This document shows, piece after piece, positions 1 through 7,366 of a stretch of DNA of 11,893 nucleotides. A program made the translations under genes and the position numbers. Below the pieces are notes generated by a model. That model did not search any database. It was not told the DNA's origin and saw only the letters and a list, made by a program, of their open reading frames with translations. This DNA is from an uncultured Roseburia sp. GTDB lineage: Bacteria; Bacillota; Clostridia; Lachnospirales; Lachnospiraceae. Numbering within the stretch: position 1 is the stretch's first letter; each line of letters opens with the position of its first letter. The stretch is taken from assembly GCA_934358955.1 (NCBI GenBank), contig CAKRLC010000083.1:1-11893 (forward strand), given 5' to 3'.

Positions 1-455
1 TGATCCCAATCTATGACGGCGAGAACTGGAGCTATCGGATAAATGAGTTTGCACCGGAAGAGGTGACAGAGCAGTGTTTTCCAAATGAAGATTATGAATT
101 TGAAAAAATGGGAGAAGACTTCCACGGACTGGCTGCGTATGCAGATGGAAAATGCGTTGGCTATGCGCTTCTTTACGAGCAGTGGAACCGCTACCTGTAT
201 TTAGATAACCTGCTTGTGCTCAAAGACTACAGAAAATACGGAGTGGGAAGCAGGCTTTTGGAGAGCGCGATGGAACTGGCAGAAAAGCTGGGTAAGATAG
301 GTGTATGGCTCATCTGTCAGGACAATAATCTCGGAGCATGCAGGTTCTATTTTAAGAACGGTTATACGCTTGGCGGCATGAATCTGCCGGTGTATGACGG
401 AACGAAGCAGGAAGGGAAGGCTGATCTGTATTTCTATAAAAAAAGTGATAAATGA
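1..455 (+). CDS. GNAT N-acetyltransferase, streptothricin acetyltransferase-like (5' end cut by window)
   Basis: The reading frame is open from base 3 (150 codons visible) to the TGA at 453-455, so the gene starts outside the window; the GTG at 63 lies inside it and is not the start. It is an acyl-CoA-dependent acetyltransferase. The acetyl-CoA loop RKYGVG is at visible residues 77-82, after the strand LYLDNLLVLKDY. The C-terminal GNAT motif QDNNLGACRFYFKNGY is at 106-121. Three parts resemble the Sat4/SatA streptothricin acetyltransferases as I remember them: the IPIYDGENWSY stretch at the front, WNRYLYLDNL in the middle, and the QDNN-ACRFY block. Those enzymes acetylate the beta-lysine of streptothricin. 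Family assignment is firm; the substrate is inference, because many chromosomal homologues have no proven role. It converges on apbE across 72 bases with no convincing terminator. Confidence 0.85.
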   Translation, partial: IPIYDGENWSYRINEFAPEEVTEQCFPNEDYEFEKMGEDFHGLAAYADGKCVGYALLYEQWNRYLYLDNLLVLKDYRKYGVGSRLLESAMELAEKLGKIGVWLICQDNNLGACRFYFKNGYTLGGMNLPVYDGTKQEGKADLYFYKKSDK

Positions 456-527
456 AAAGAGAAAGACAGATTCTATGCTGCAGTTAGCAACATTCGCCTT
501 AAGGAAAATAGGAATAAAAGCTCTATT

Positions 528-1544
528 TTATCTTCGAATCACCTGTATCGGAGTATTTGCATAATCTTCCGTCAGCGCGAAGGAATCTTCGAGCCCTTCT
601 GTAAGATAGACAGTGTGATCAGTTGTAACAAAGACAGCCTCAAAATCATTGGAATTCCCCCAGAAATCGGCAGCCTTTTCCAGGCCCATCACAAATAAAG
701 AGGTGGAAAGACCATCACAGAGCATACCATCCGTTCCAACGATCGTGACGGAAACAAGCCCATTTTCTGCCGGATAGCCGGTAGAAGGATCCATAATGTG
801 CCAGTAGGTCTGCCCATCCTGCTCAAAATAGCGTTCATAGCCACCTGAGGTGACGACGGATCTGTCAGAGACAGAGAGCACCATCATTGGTTTATTATTT
901 TGAAACGGATCCTGGATTCCAATTTTCCATGGACTTCCATCCGGTTTGCTGCCAATTGCCTGAATGTTTCCACCGAGGCTTAAGAGCCCGGAAGTAACGC
1001 CGTTTTCTTTCAGATAATCCGCTGCCTTCTGCCCGGCATATCCTTTTGCCACGCTGCCAAGATCGATCTCCATTCCATCTGGAAGGGAGATGTCACCAGA
1101 ATCATGCTCATAGCTGATCTTTGTATAATCCACGAGTAAAAGCAGGGATGAAATGGTGGCATCAGCCGGAACCTGATAATCTCCCATGGTAAATCCCCAG
1201 GCACGGACAATAGGATAGACAGAAATATCAAGTGCACCATCCGTGCGGCGGCACAGGGAAAGGGAGGCATTGATCAGATCAGAGGTGTCACCGGTCACTT
1301 TCCCGGAGCCATTTTCATTGATGGCAGCAATCTCACTGTCCGGATCTGTCACAGACATCTGGGATTCTAAATCCCGGATAATGGATTCTGTCTGATCTAA
1401 CAGTTTTTCTTTTCCATAAATTGTAAAATCCATAACCGTATCCATGGCAAAAAATTCTTTCTGGGATTCTGCCACAGTCAGATTGCCACATCCGGCAAAA
1501 AAAAGCATAAGTATTGGAAAAAGCAATAATTTCTTTTTGTTCAT
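528..1544 (-). CDS. apbE: FAD:protein FMN transferase (ApbE family) lipoprotein
   Basis: ApbE enzymes use FAD and Mg2+ to attach FMN covalently to Thr/Ser of target flavoproteins, usually outside the membrane. The 338 residues match the usual family length. A type II signal peptide (KKK, then a hydrophobic stretch) ends in the lipobox FAGC with Cys19, so the mature enzyme should be a lipoprotein on the outer face of the membrane. Visible family motifs are AMDTVMDFTIYG (33-44), ISVYPIVRAWGF (107-118), EIDLGSVAKGYA (159-170), LSLGGNIQAIGS (189-199), HIMDPSTGYP (249-258) and the metal-binding region CDGLSTSLFVMG (276-287). The ATG is preceded by a GAGGT ribosome binding site (1549-1553). It is divergent from the surface-protein gene. 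No FMN-binding-domain substrate, Rnf or Nqr gene is visible here, so its target is unknown. Confidence 0.95.
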   Translation of the reverse strand: MNKKKLLLFPILMLFFAGCGNLTVAESQKEFFAMDTVMDFTIYGKEKLLDQTESIIRDLESQMSVTDPDSEIAAINENGSGKVTGDTSDLINASLSLCRRTDGALDISVYPIVRAWGFTMGDYQVPADATISSLLLLVDYTKISYEHDSGDISLPDGMEIDLGSVAKGYAGQKAADYLKENGVTSGLLSLGGNIQAIGSKPDGSPWKIGIQDPFQNNKPMMVLSVSDRSVVTSGGYERYFEQDGQTYWHIMDPSTGYPAENGLVSVTIVGTDGMLCDGLSTSLFVMGLEKAADFWGNSNDFEAVFVTTDHTVYLTEGLEDSFALTEDYANTPIQVIRR

Positions 1545-1569
1545 AAAAACCTCATTTCTGTCTCGGAGA

Positions 1570-1596
1570 AAAATAGATCCGTCAGATCGTTGTCAA
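1570..1596 (-). promoter_or_regulatory. Possible apbE promoter
   Basis: On the minus strand a perfect TTGACA (1591-1596) is followed after 15 bp by TATTTT (1570-1575, 4 of 6 matches). A start near 1563 would leave a leader of about 20 nt with the GAGGT site inside it. The 15-bp spacer is short, so this is tentative. Confidence 0.3.
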
Positions 1597-1665
1597 TCCT
1601 TAAAAATGCATTTGTAAAAAAAATATCAATAAGGCGTAATTGATAAAAAATATTAGGAAACAATA

Positions 1666-1694
1666 TTGACAGGAAACATGTTTTTTGATATTTT
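1666..1694 (+). promoter_or_regulatory. Promoter of the surface-protein gene
   Basis: A perfect -35 TTGACA (1666-1671) is followed after an ideal 17-bp spacer by TATTTT (1689-1694, 4 of 6 matches to TATAAT). Transcription would start near 1701 and give a leader of about 160 nt carrying both operator-like sites. Confidence 0.55.
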
Positions 1695-1705
1695 GTTGCC
1701 CGAAA

Positions 1706-1796
1706 AGTTAGTTAAAACTAATGCAAAATCATTGTTTTATAGAAAAACACTATGAACAATGAAAAAAAATTGTAAATTAATTAGCAAAAACTAACT
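1706..1796. promoter_or_regulatory. Two inverted 17-nt operator-like sites
   Basis: The site AGTTAGTT-AAAA-CTAAT lies at 1706-1722. The same pattern, AGTTAGTT-TTTG-CTAAT, lies on the other strand at 1780-1796, so 13 of 17 positions are shared in opposite orientation. The first contains the perfect palindrome TTAGTT-AA-AACTAA (1708-1721). The centres are 74 bp apart, close to seven helical turns. Site 1 starts just downstream of the predicted transcription start, a place where a bound repressor would block transcription. The regulator is unknown; MarR-like dimers favour such TAGTT/AACTA palindromes, but that is inference. Confidence 0.5.
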
Positions 1797-1859
1797 AAGA
1801 CACATTTTAACATGGTTGATTGTGACTTTCAAGACCATGTGATGAATGAAGGAGGAATT

Positions 1860-4800
1860 ATGAGAAGTTTATGGAAAAAAGCAATGTCGTTTTTCCTGGC
1901 AGCCACGCTTGTTGTGACGCTGATGTTACCTTCTGTTACGACAGCGGCAGCAGTTTCAGGACCGACGGAAGTTGCTGAGTGTACAAAGGAAAATTTGTTT
2001 GGATCAAATGCTGACCTGATATATCTGAAATTACAGTTTCAGGACAGTGGCTGGATTGGCGCGATCACGGGTGTATCTGCTGGTGGAGAAAGCTACAGAC
2101 AACAGACATCTGAATTTATGATGTCTATTATGAGTGATCCGGCATGGTACGCAGCCGATAATCAGTTACAGATTGTATGGGACGCAAAAAATCACAGTGA
2201 ACTTACAGTATCTGCAACAGGCTATGAAGATACGGTGCTGCTTCTGTCACAGTCAGATGACAGTTACAGTGTTTCTGTAAAGAAAGACAGTAATGGGGAG
2301 CTGCCGTCTACTCCGGATGAAGGTAAGCAGGCACCAACTGATTTTTCAGCAGCATCAAACTGGGGATATGATTTTAGACTTACGTTTAGCGATGCATCAG
2401 ATTGGCTGAAAAATATCAGCAGCATACAGGTAAATGGCTCAGAATGGACAAAGGGAAGCAGCTCATACAGTGTATGGAATAATGATGCTTTCTATGTCGA
2501 CAGCACAAACAATAATCTGTATATCGGAGAGGGCTTTTCAGAAAACCCGGCGACTTGTGTGATCACAGCAGAAGGTTATAAAACACTTACCCTGAAACTG
2601 GATAAGACAACACATACAGTAACTGTAGTAGAAAGTGGAAACTCCGGTGACAATTCGGGAGATGATAAAACACAGACATATCAGGTAACTGTTGCAGACG
2701 CAGAGAATGGTTCTGTCAGTGTCAGTGATGCAACGGATGTAAAAGCAGGAAGCACTATTACGGTAACAACGACACCTGTATCCGGCTATGTGACAAAGAC
2801 AGTGACTGTTACAGGAGATGCGGACGGCAAAGAGGTTCCGGTGACAAAGCCACAGGACAATAGCTATACCTTCCAGATGCCGGAAGAGAATGTAACCATA
2901 GCAGCAGTCTTTGAACCATATCAGGCAGATAAAGTTTCATTAAGTGGAGTACGTCTGGAATCTGATTATTTTGGAAATAACTGGAATCTTATTTTTGACC
3001 AGCCGCAGAATTATGTATCTGCTGTGACCGGTGTGAAAGTAAATGGAACTGCATGGAATGAAACTCCATATTCTCCATCCGGCGGCGGTTCTTATAAAAA
3101 GAATGTTTCTGACAATACGATTATTTTTGCCCAGAAGGATTATTCCGGAAGTGGAGAAAGCACTGCGTTAAAGAGTGGAGATGTTGTGACGGTCACAGCA
3201 GATGGCTACGAAGATTTTATCTTCAAGCTTGTGATCGACACCCAGGGAAAAGCAACACTTACCGAAGATGATGGACAAGGTGATCCATATGAACTTCATG
3301 TAAAAATTGAGGGATCTTTCGAAGCTGCCATCGTCGGACAGAAAGACTATGACGGCGTTTCCAGCGCCAGTGTCGGTGGTTCTTCCTCCAATAAAAACAG
3401 TGCCGTAACAGTTTATGGCGCGCTGGTGAAAAAAGATACCATACCTGAGGAAAAGGACTGGGAAGAACTGGATCATCTGTCTCAAATCCAACTGGAGGGA
3501 AGTAAATGCGCTGTCAGTATTGTACCGGATACGGAGCATGGAACAAGCGTAGACAGTGACAGTGGTATGAAAGGCGTTTACATGACGCTCAGCAGTGAAC
3601 TGAGCTTAAATGGAACACCAAAGGATGCAGGACAGTATCTGATTTCTGTGACGATCACAGATAATCAGGGACGCACAGCAACAAGTAATACCCTTCCATT
3701 CCGTATCTATTCCGGAGAGGAAACATTAGCGGACCAAATCAATGTGAATAATTTAAAACAGTACGCAAGTGGTCTGTACGCTTGGGATATCATGGAGCCA
3801 TGGGCAATCAAAAACTTTGGAAGTAATGTTGCTGGAGAAGAGGAGAGCGTACGCGTTCCAAAAGACCTTGAGGTATGGTTTGGTTCGCATGAGAGCGGAA
3901 CCTATGGATATCTTGGATATGATCTTCCATGGAAACAGGTAGAGAAAGGAGAGATTCCGCAGACACTTTACATTCCAGATGGATGTCAGCTTACTATGAC
4001 GAATATGGAAATCTTAAGCAGTGTCAGAATTGTTGTGGAAAAAGGTGGAAAGCTGACACTTTCTGATTCAGCAGTGCAGGGAATCATCGAAGTAAAAGAT
4101 GGCGGAACCTTTTCCATGAATTACGATTCTTATAGTGGAAAATTTAAAACAGGAGCATCCATCTGTGGACAGCTTCGTCTGGAGAATGGTGCAGTCCTTG
4201 AAAATGCAGCAATTTATTCCCATATCAACTATCTTGCAAACGGAGATCTGACAGACCGCTCAAGCGCAGAACCGGTTGTTATGGCAACAGGAAATGTAAT
4301 CGTAAAAGGACAGGTATTTATTAAGGGAGATTCTGCGGGAACCGAGATCGGTCAGACCGCATTACGTGTAAAGAATGGTACGCTGACCCTGGAAGATGGA
4401 GCGACTCTTGCAACTTATGGTGGTGACGGTCATACAACTATTTATCCAGAAGGCGGAGTAGCCATAGAACTTGACAATGGAACGATTACAGGAAGTGGAA
4501 AACTGATCGCAATCGGAGGTGACGTTACATTCGGACAGGGGGGAACAGCTGTATCCGGAAATGGAACAATTTCAACAGCAAAGGTATTTTTACAGGGAGC
4601 AACTTCTTATACAAGTAAAAATGCAGCTCCTGGAAAAGCAGTGAATGGAAAAGTTAAAATTACTTCCAAATACCGTCATGTAGAAGACGGAACACAGATA
4701 GAAGCAACTAAGAATGATCCTTTAGCTGAGTTATACTGGAAAGCAGGCATTGATGCAGTACCTCAAATGGATAAATTTGTAACTGAGGAATATATTCATG

Positions 4801-5810
4801 AGCACGAAGCAAATGAAAATGTATGGGAATCTGACAGTGAAAAGCACTGGAACCCTTGTAAAGACGATTCCTGTGAGGAACATCTGAATGAAGCTGCACA
4901 TACATTTGTATGGGTAATTGATAAACAGGCTACAGCACAGGAAAGCGGATTAAAACACGAAAAGTGTATTGTTTGCGGATATACGCGAAATGAGAAGACT
5001 GTGATTGACAAATTATCCGGAGACAACAATAATAACAACGGTAATGGAAACGGCAATACCGGAGACAATAGTAATAATAGCGGTAATGGAAACGGCAATA
5101 CCGGAGATAATAGCAACAACGGCAATGGAAACAATAATGCTGGAAATAACAGTAACAGTAATACAAATAATAACAGCAATGTAACCGTTGCAAGTCAGAA
5201 TGACTGGCAGAAAGTAAACAGTGAAGTAGTAAGCAGCAATACAAAGGGCGGAAAAGTACTGGCAAATGTAAAAGCAGATGATGTAGTACCGGCATATGTA
5301 TTAGAATCCTTAAAGGGTAAGGATACCTACCTTACACTGTTAATGCCAAATGGCGTATCATGGAATATTTACGGAAAGAATATCACAGCCGATACATTAA
5401 AAGATATTGATCTTGGCGTTGTATTAAACAGCAATGCAGTACCGGCAGCATTAAAATCAAATGTTTCCGCTGGAAAAGATGCTATGGAGATCAGCCTGAA
5501 TTACGATGGCGAATTTGGTTTCCAGACAACGCTTACAATCCCGGCAGGAACACAGCATGCCGGAATGTATGTAAAAGTATATTACTACAATGAAACAAAG
5601 GGAAGCATGGATTACATCACTTCCGGTAAAGTTGATACAAATGGAAATGTAAATATAACATTGACACATGCATCGGATTATGTACTCGTATTTGATACTG
5701 TCGGAATCGTACAGACAGGAGACCAGGCGCCATATGTCATGATCCTGTTAGCATTATTTGCAGGAGTTGTATGCATTGTAGCGGCAATGAAGAAAGCACG
5801 TATAAAATAA
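1860..5810 (+). CDS. Large multidomain anchored surface protein with Shr/DUF1533-like repeats
   Basis: I place the start at ATG 1860, just after AGGAGG (1850-1855), giving 1316 residues with an N-terminal signal peptide (1-31). Three internal repeats share a v-x-V-NG...TA-x-GY pattern: about 45-130, 160-257 and 357-468. They resemble the DUF1533 / Shr-like haemoglobin-interacting domain. A B-repeat-like domain lies at 272-354 and an Ig-like stretch at 477-618. A Gly-rich region at 700-919, with turns such as LEDGATL and LDNGTI, suggests a right-handed beta-helix. A His/Cys module follows at about 984-1052 (two Cys, then CIVCGY), then an Asn/Gly/Ser linker (1053-1109), a beta-rich C-terminal domain (1114-1279), the sorting-like VQTGD (1284-1288), a membrane helix (1292-1310) and the tail KKARIK. 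It should be secreted and anchored at the surface as a binding or adhesion protein; the ligand is unknown. Haem or haemoglobin binding is only suggested by the repeat family. Confidence 0.85.
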   Translation: MRSLWKKAMSFFLAATLVVTLMLPSVTTAAAVSGPTEVAECTKENLFGSNADLIYLKLQFQDSGWIGAITGVSAGGESYRQQTSEFMMSIMSDPAWYAADNQLQIVWDAKNHSELTVSATGYEDTVLLLSQSDDSYSVSVKKDSNGELPSTPDEGKQAPTDFSAASNWGYDFRLTFSDASDWLKNISSIQVNGSEWTKGSSSYSVWNNDAFYVDSTNNNLYIGEGFSENPATCVITAEGYKTLTLKLDKTTHTVTVVESGNSGDNSGDDKTQTYQVTVADAENGSVSVSDATDVKAGSTITVTTTPVSGYVTKTVTVTGDADGKEVPVTKPQDNSYTFQMPEENVTIAAVFEPYQADKVSLSGVRLESDYFGNNWNLIFDQPQNYVSAVTGVKVNGTAWNETPYSPSGGGSYKKNVSDNTIIFAQKDYSGSGESTALKSGDVVTVTADGYEDFIFKLVIDTQGKATLTEDDGQGDPYELHVKIEGSFEAAIVGQKDYDGVSSASVGGSSSNKNSAVTVYGALVKKDTIPEEKDWEELDHLSQIQLEGSKCAVSIVPDTEHGTSVDSDSGMKGVYMTLSSELSLNGTPKDAGQYLISVTITDNQGRTATSNTLPFRIYSGEETLADQINVNNLKQYASGLYAWDIMEPWAIKNFGSNVAGEEESVRVPKDLEVWFGSHESGTYGYLGYDLPWKQVEKGEIPQTLYIPDGCQLTMTNMEILSSVRIVVEKGGKLTLSDSAVQGIIEVKDGGTFSMNYDSYSGKFKTGASICGQLRLENGAVLENAAIYSHINYLANGDLTDRSSAEPVVMATGNVIVKGQVFIKGDSAGTEIGQTALRVKNGTLTLEDGATLATYGGDGHTTIYPEGGVAIELDNGTITGSGKLIAIGGDVTFGQGGTAVSGNGTISTAKVFLQGATSYTSKNAAPGKAVNGKVKITSKYRHVEDGTQIEATKNDPLAELYWKAGIDAVPQMDKFVTEEYIHEHEANENVWESDSEKHWNPCKDDSCEEHLNEAAHTFVWVIDKQATAQESGLKHEKCIVCGYTRNEKTVIDKLSGDNNNNNGNGNGNTGDNSNNSGNGNGNTGDNSNNGNGNNNAGNNSNSNTNNNSNVTVASQNDWQKVNSEVVSSNTKGGKVLANVKADDVVPAYVLESLKGKDTYLTLLMPNGVSWNIYGKNITADTLKDIDLGVVLNSNAVPAALKSNVSAGKDAMEISLNYDGEFGFQTTLTIPAGTQHAGMYVKVYYYNETKGSMDYITSGKVDTNGNVNITLTHASDYVLVFDTVGIVQTGDQAPYVMILLALFAGVVCIVAAMKKARIK
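5017..5123 (+). repeat. 42-nt in-frame tandem repeat encoding the Asn/Gly linker
   Basis: Two full 42-nt units (5040-5081 and 5082-5123) are identical at 37 of 42 positions; the first 26 bases are identical. Part of a preceding unit, starting with CCGGAGA, lies at 5017-5039, and degenerate AAT-rich sequence follows. Each unit encodes 14 residues of the type GNGNGNTGDNSNN. The length is a multiple of three, so copy-number change would alter linker length without breaking the frame. Confidence 0.85.
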
Positions 5811-5823
5811 ATAATCAAAATAA

Positions 5824-5865
5824 TATAGTAAAAAGGACAGCATTTAAGCTGTCTTTTTTACTATA
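5824..5865 (+). terminator. Intrinsic terminator after the surface-protein gene
   Basis: An 18-bp stem (5824-5841 with 5848-5865, one G-T pair) encloses the loop ATTTAA. The GGACAGC/GCTGTC core is followed by TTTTTT, and the arms extend into ATAGT/ACTAT. The symmetric A and T runs could allow it to work on both strands, although only the plus strand has an upstream gene. Confidence 0.9.
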
Positions 5866-5876
5866 CAAAAAATTCT

Positions 5877-6010
5877 TTGTACGTTATAACAATATAGCTG
5901 TATAATATAATGGCAGAAGCAAAAGCAGGCACAGATTAGGAATAAATCATATTGCCAAGAAAGGTTATGGAGCAGACCTTTTGACAACCAAATCAAAATA
6001 GAAAAATAAT
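5877..6010 (+). promoter_or_regulatory. Two candidate promoters for the gamma-CA gene, with a leader hairpin
   Basis: P1 has TTGTAC (5877-5882), an 18-bp spacer and a perfect TATAAT (5901-5906). P2 has a perfect TTGACA (5981-5986), an 18-bp spacer and AATAAT (6005-6010). P2 would start near 6017, about 20 nt ahead of the gene. A small hairpin AAAGGT / ACCTTT with a 10-nt loop (5960-5981) lies between them and would be in the P1 leader only. Confidence 0.5.
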
Positions 6011-6036
6011 GAAAAAGAGACAAGGAGAAGAAAATA

Positions 6037-6522
6037 ATGGAGAAACAGACATATCTTGCGCCGGGCGCACATGTCATAGGGGATGTAACACTTGGGGAGC
6101 ATGTAGGAATCTGGTACAATGCAGTTGTGCGTGGGGACACAGGAAGTATTGTGATCGGAGAGAATTCTAATATACAGGATAACTGTACACTGCATACGGA
6201 TGACAAATTTTCGGTTTCTATTGGAAACGGTGTATCAGTTGGTCATAATGCAGTTGTACACGGATGTACGATCGGGGATAATACAGTGATCGGAATGGGA
6301 AGTATTATTTTAAATGGTGCAAAGATCGGAAAGAATTGCATGATCGGAGCAGGATCCCTTGTAACAGGAAAGACCATCGTTCCGGATGGGTATATGGCAT
6401 TTGGCAGTCCTGCGAAAGTAGTACGGGAACTTACAGAAGCAGAGATCGAAGAAAATCGTGAGAATTCCAGACACTATGTGATGCTGATGCAAAAAGAACT
6501 GGAAAAAGAAAGAATCGAATAG
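6037..6522 (+). CDS. Gamma-class carbonic anhydrase family protein (left-handed beta-helix)
   Basis: This 161-residue protein has the hexapeptide-repeat (I/V-G-x-x-x-x) left-handed beta-helix of the gamma-CA/YrdA/PaaY group. Members are cytoplasmic trimers with a metal site between subunits; authentic ones hydrate CO2 to bicarbonate. The three expected metal ligands are present: His53 (TLHTD), His70 (VGH) and His75 (VVHG). So are Arg32 and Asp34 (VRGD) and Gln47 (NIQDN), residues conserved around the site. The motif FGSPAKVVREL (122-132) precedes the usual C-terminal helix. The ATG follows AAGGAGA (6022-6028). The catalytic residues look intact, but many short members of this group show no measurable CA activity, so carbonic anhydrase is inferred. 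It is monocistronic, between two terminators. Confidence 0.9.
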   Translation: MEKQTYLAPGAHVIGDVTLGEHVGIWYNAVVRGDTGSIVIGENSNIQDNCTLHTDDKFSVSIGNGVSVGHNAVVHGCTIGDNTVIGMGSIILNGAKIGKNCMIGAGSLVTGKTIVPDGYMAFGSPAKVVRELTEAEIEENRENSRHYVMLMQKELEKERIE

Positions 6523-6525
6523 AAG

Positions 6526-6566
6526 AAAACAGGGGCACTTCAGAACGAAGCGCCCCCTGTTTTTTT
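6526..6566. terminator. Convergent terminator, gamma-CA gene and TSUP gene
   Basis: The GC-rich stem ACAGGGGC-A-CTTC / GAAG-C-GCCCCCTGT, with one mismatch and a bulge near AC/GT, encloses the loop AGAAC and is followed by seven T (6560-6566). On the minus strand the AAAAC flank reads as GTTTT, so it may also end the marR-TSUP transcript. Confidence 0.85.
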
Positions 6567-6595
6567 CGCAAGTGCGACGGAAAATAGCTGACAGA

Positions 6596-7363
6596 TTAAA
6601 AAATATATTGTACCAGGATAATCGCAGCCCCAAGAATCACAAGGATCACACCGGTTGCCTGATTTAAAAGCTTTGCAGGAGCTTTGTTGGCAAGTACTGC
6701 AGCAACCCTTGCAAAAATCAGCGTAAAGATCACACAGAGAGCCAGTACAACCGGATCCGGCATGCCACCGATCGCAAAGTGGCTTGCAGCACCGGTGAAA
6801 GCAGTAAAGGCCATAATAAAGACACTTGTCCCAACTGCAGTTTTTAACTCATAACCAAGTACAGAAGTCAGGATCAGAAGCATCATCATGCCTCCACCGG
6901 CTCCAACAAAGCCGCAGATGCAACCGATCACGATTCCACAGAAGATGGACTGGATCACACGTTTTTTCGGATCTGTGGCAGCCATGGACTCTTTTGTTGT
7001 CATGACTGGTTTTACGATAAATTTAATACCAAGCAACATTGTCATGAAAGTGGAGAAGCCACCCATGGTCGTGCTTGGGATAAAGCTGGCAGCATAGCTG
7101 GATAAAAAAGTAAACAGCATAACGGTAAACATCATGACCAGCCCGTTTTTGATATCCAGATTTTTATTCTTTCCATAAGTATAGGCAGATACAGCACTTG
7201 CAAGGACATCACTCGCGAGGGCAATTCCGATCGCCTGATAAGGCTCCATATGTAAAAATGCGATCAGCATCGGACTGATGACTGCAGCAGCACTCATTCC
7301 GGCAAAACCGGTTCCAAGACCTGCGCCGATTCCGGCAAACAGGCATACGATAAATGTAAGCAT
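6596..7363 (-). CDS. TSUP (TauE/SafE) family anion exporter
   Basis: This 255-residue, strongly hydrophobic protein has about eight membrane segments in two homologous halves. The first half opens with GIGAGLGTGFAGMSAA (11-26). The second has the hallmark glycine-rich segment GFVGAGGGMMML (151-162). A cytoplasmic loop with basic residues (TTKESMAATDPKKR, 122-135) lies between them. TSUP proteins move sulfite, sulfoacetate, taurine-derived or other small anions across the cell membrane; the substrate cannot be read from sequence. The ATG at 7363 is preceded by AAGGAG inside the 3' end of marR, and only 3 bases separate the two genes, so they are co-transcribed and translation may be coupled. 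A MarR-controlled exporter points to efflux of a toxic or accumulating anion. Confidence 0.9.
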   Translation of the reverse strand: MLTFIVCLFAGIGAGLGTGFAGMSAAAVISPMLIAFLHMEPYQAIGIALASDVLASAVSAYTYGKNKNLDIKNGLVMMFTVMLFTFLSSYAASFIPSTTMGGFSTFMTMLLGIKFIVKPVMTTKESMAATDPKKRVIQSIFCGIVIGCICGFVGAGGGMMMLLILTSVLGYELKTAVGTSVFIMAFTAFTGAASHFAIGGMPDPVVLALCVIFTLIFARVAAVLANKAPAKLLNQATGVILVILGAAIILVQYIF

Positions 7364-7366
7364 AAA

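Larger units (their letters stand above)
1545..1859. other. AT-rich divergent intergenic region apbE / surface protein
   Basis: These 315 bases hold no credible gene. They contain the possible apbE promoter, the surface-protein promoter (1666-1694), two inverted operator-like sites (1706-1722 and 1780-1796), and an in-frame upstream extension (ATG at 1812) of the surface-protein frame. I reject that extension as coding because it lacks a ribosome binding site and a secretion signal begins at 1860. Confidence 0.75.

Noticed and set aside
63..455. GTG at 63 as the start of the GNAT gene
   Set aside because: The same frame is open to the window edge and the upstream residues (IPIYDGENWSY) match the enzyme family, so the start lies outside.
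505..529. AAAATAG / CTATTTT inverted repeat between the GNAT gene and apbE
   Set aside because: The stem is almost all A-T with an 11-nt loop and no proper U-tract; too weak to call a terminator.
1812..1859. Longer start of the surface protein
   Set aside because: No ribosome binding site precedes it, and the ATG at 1860 has an ideal one followed by a signal peptide.
4390..4425. LEDGATLAT in the surface protein as an ApbE flavinylation site
   Set aside because: The D-x-x-S/T-G-A-T context and an FMN-binding domain are missing; DGAT is a usual turn in beta-helix repeats.
5017..5123. CRISPR-like array
   Set aside because: The units are contiguous, in frame and coding, with no spacers.
4796..5295. 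Leu/Tyr/Cys-rich open frames on the minus strand across the Asn/Gly linker
   Set aside because: They are antisense shadows of the AAT/GGN repeats, without ribosome binding sites or family likeness.
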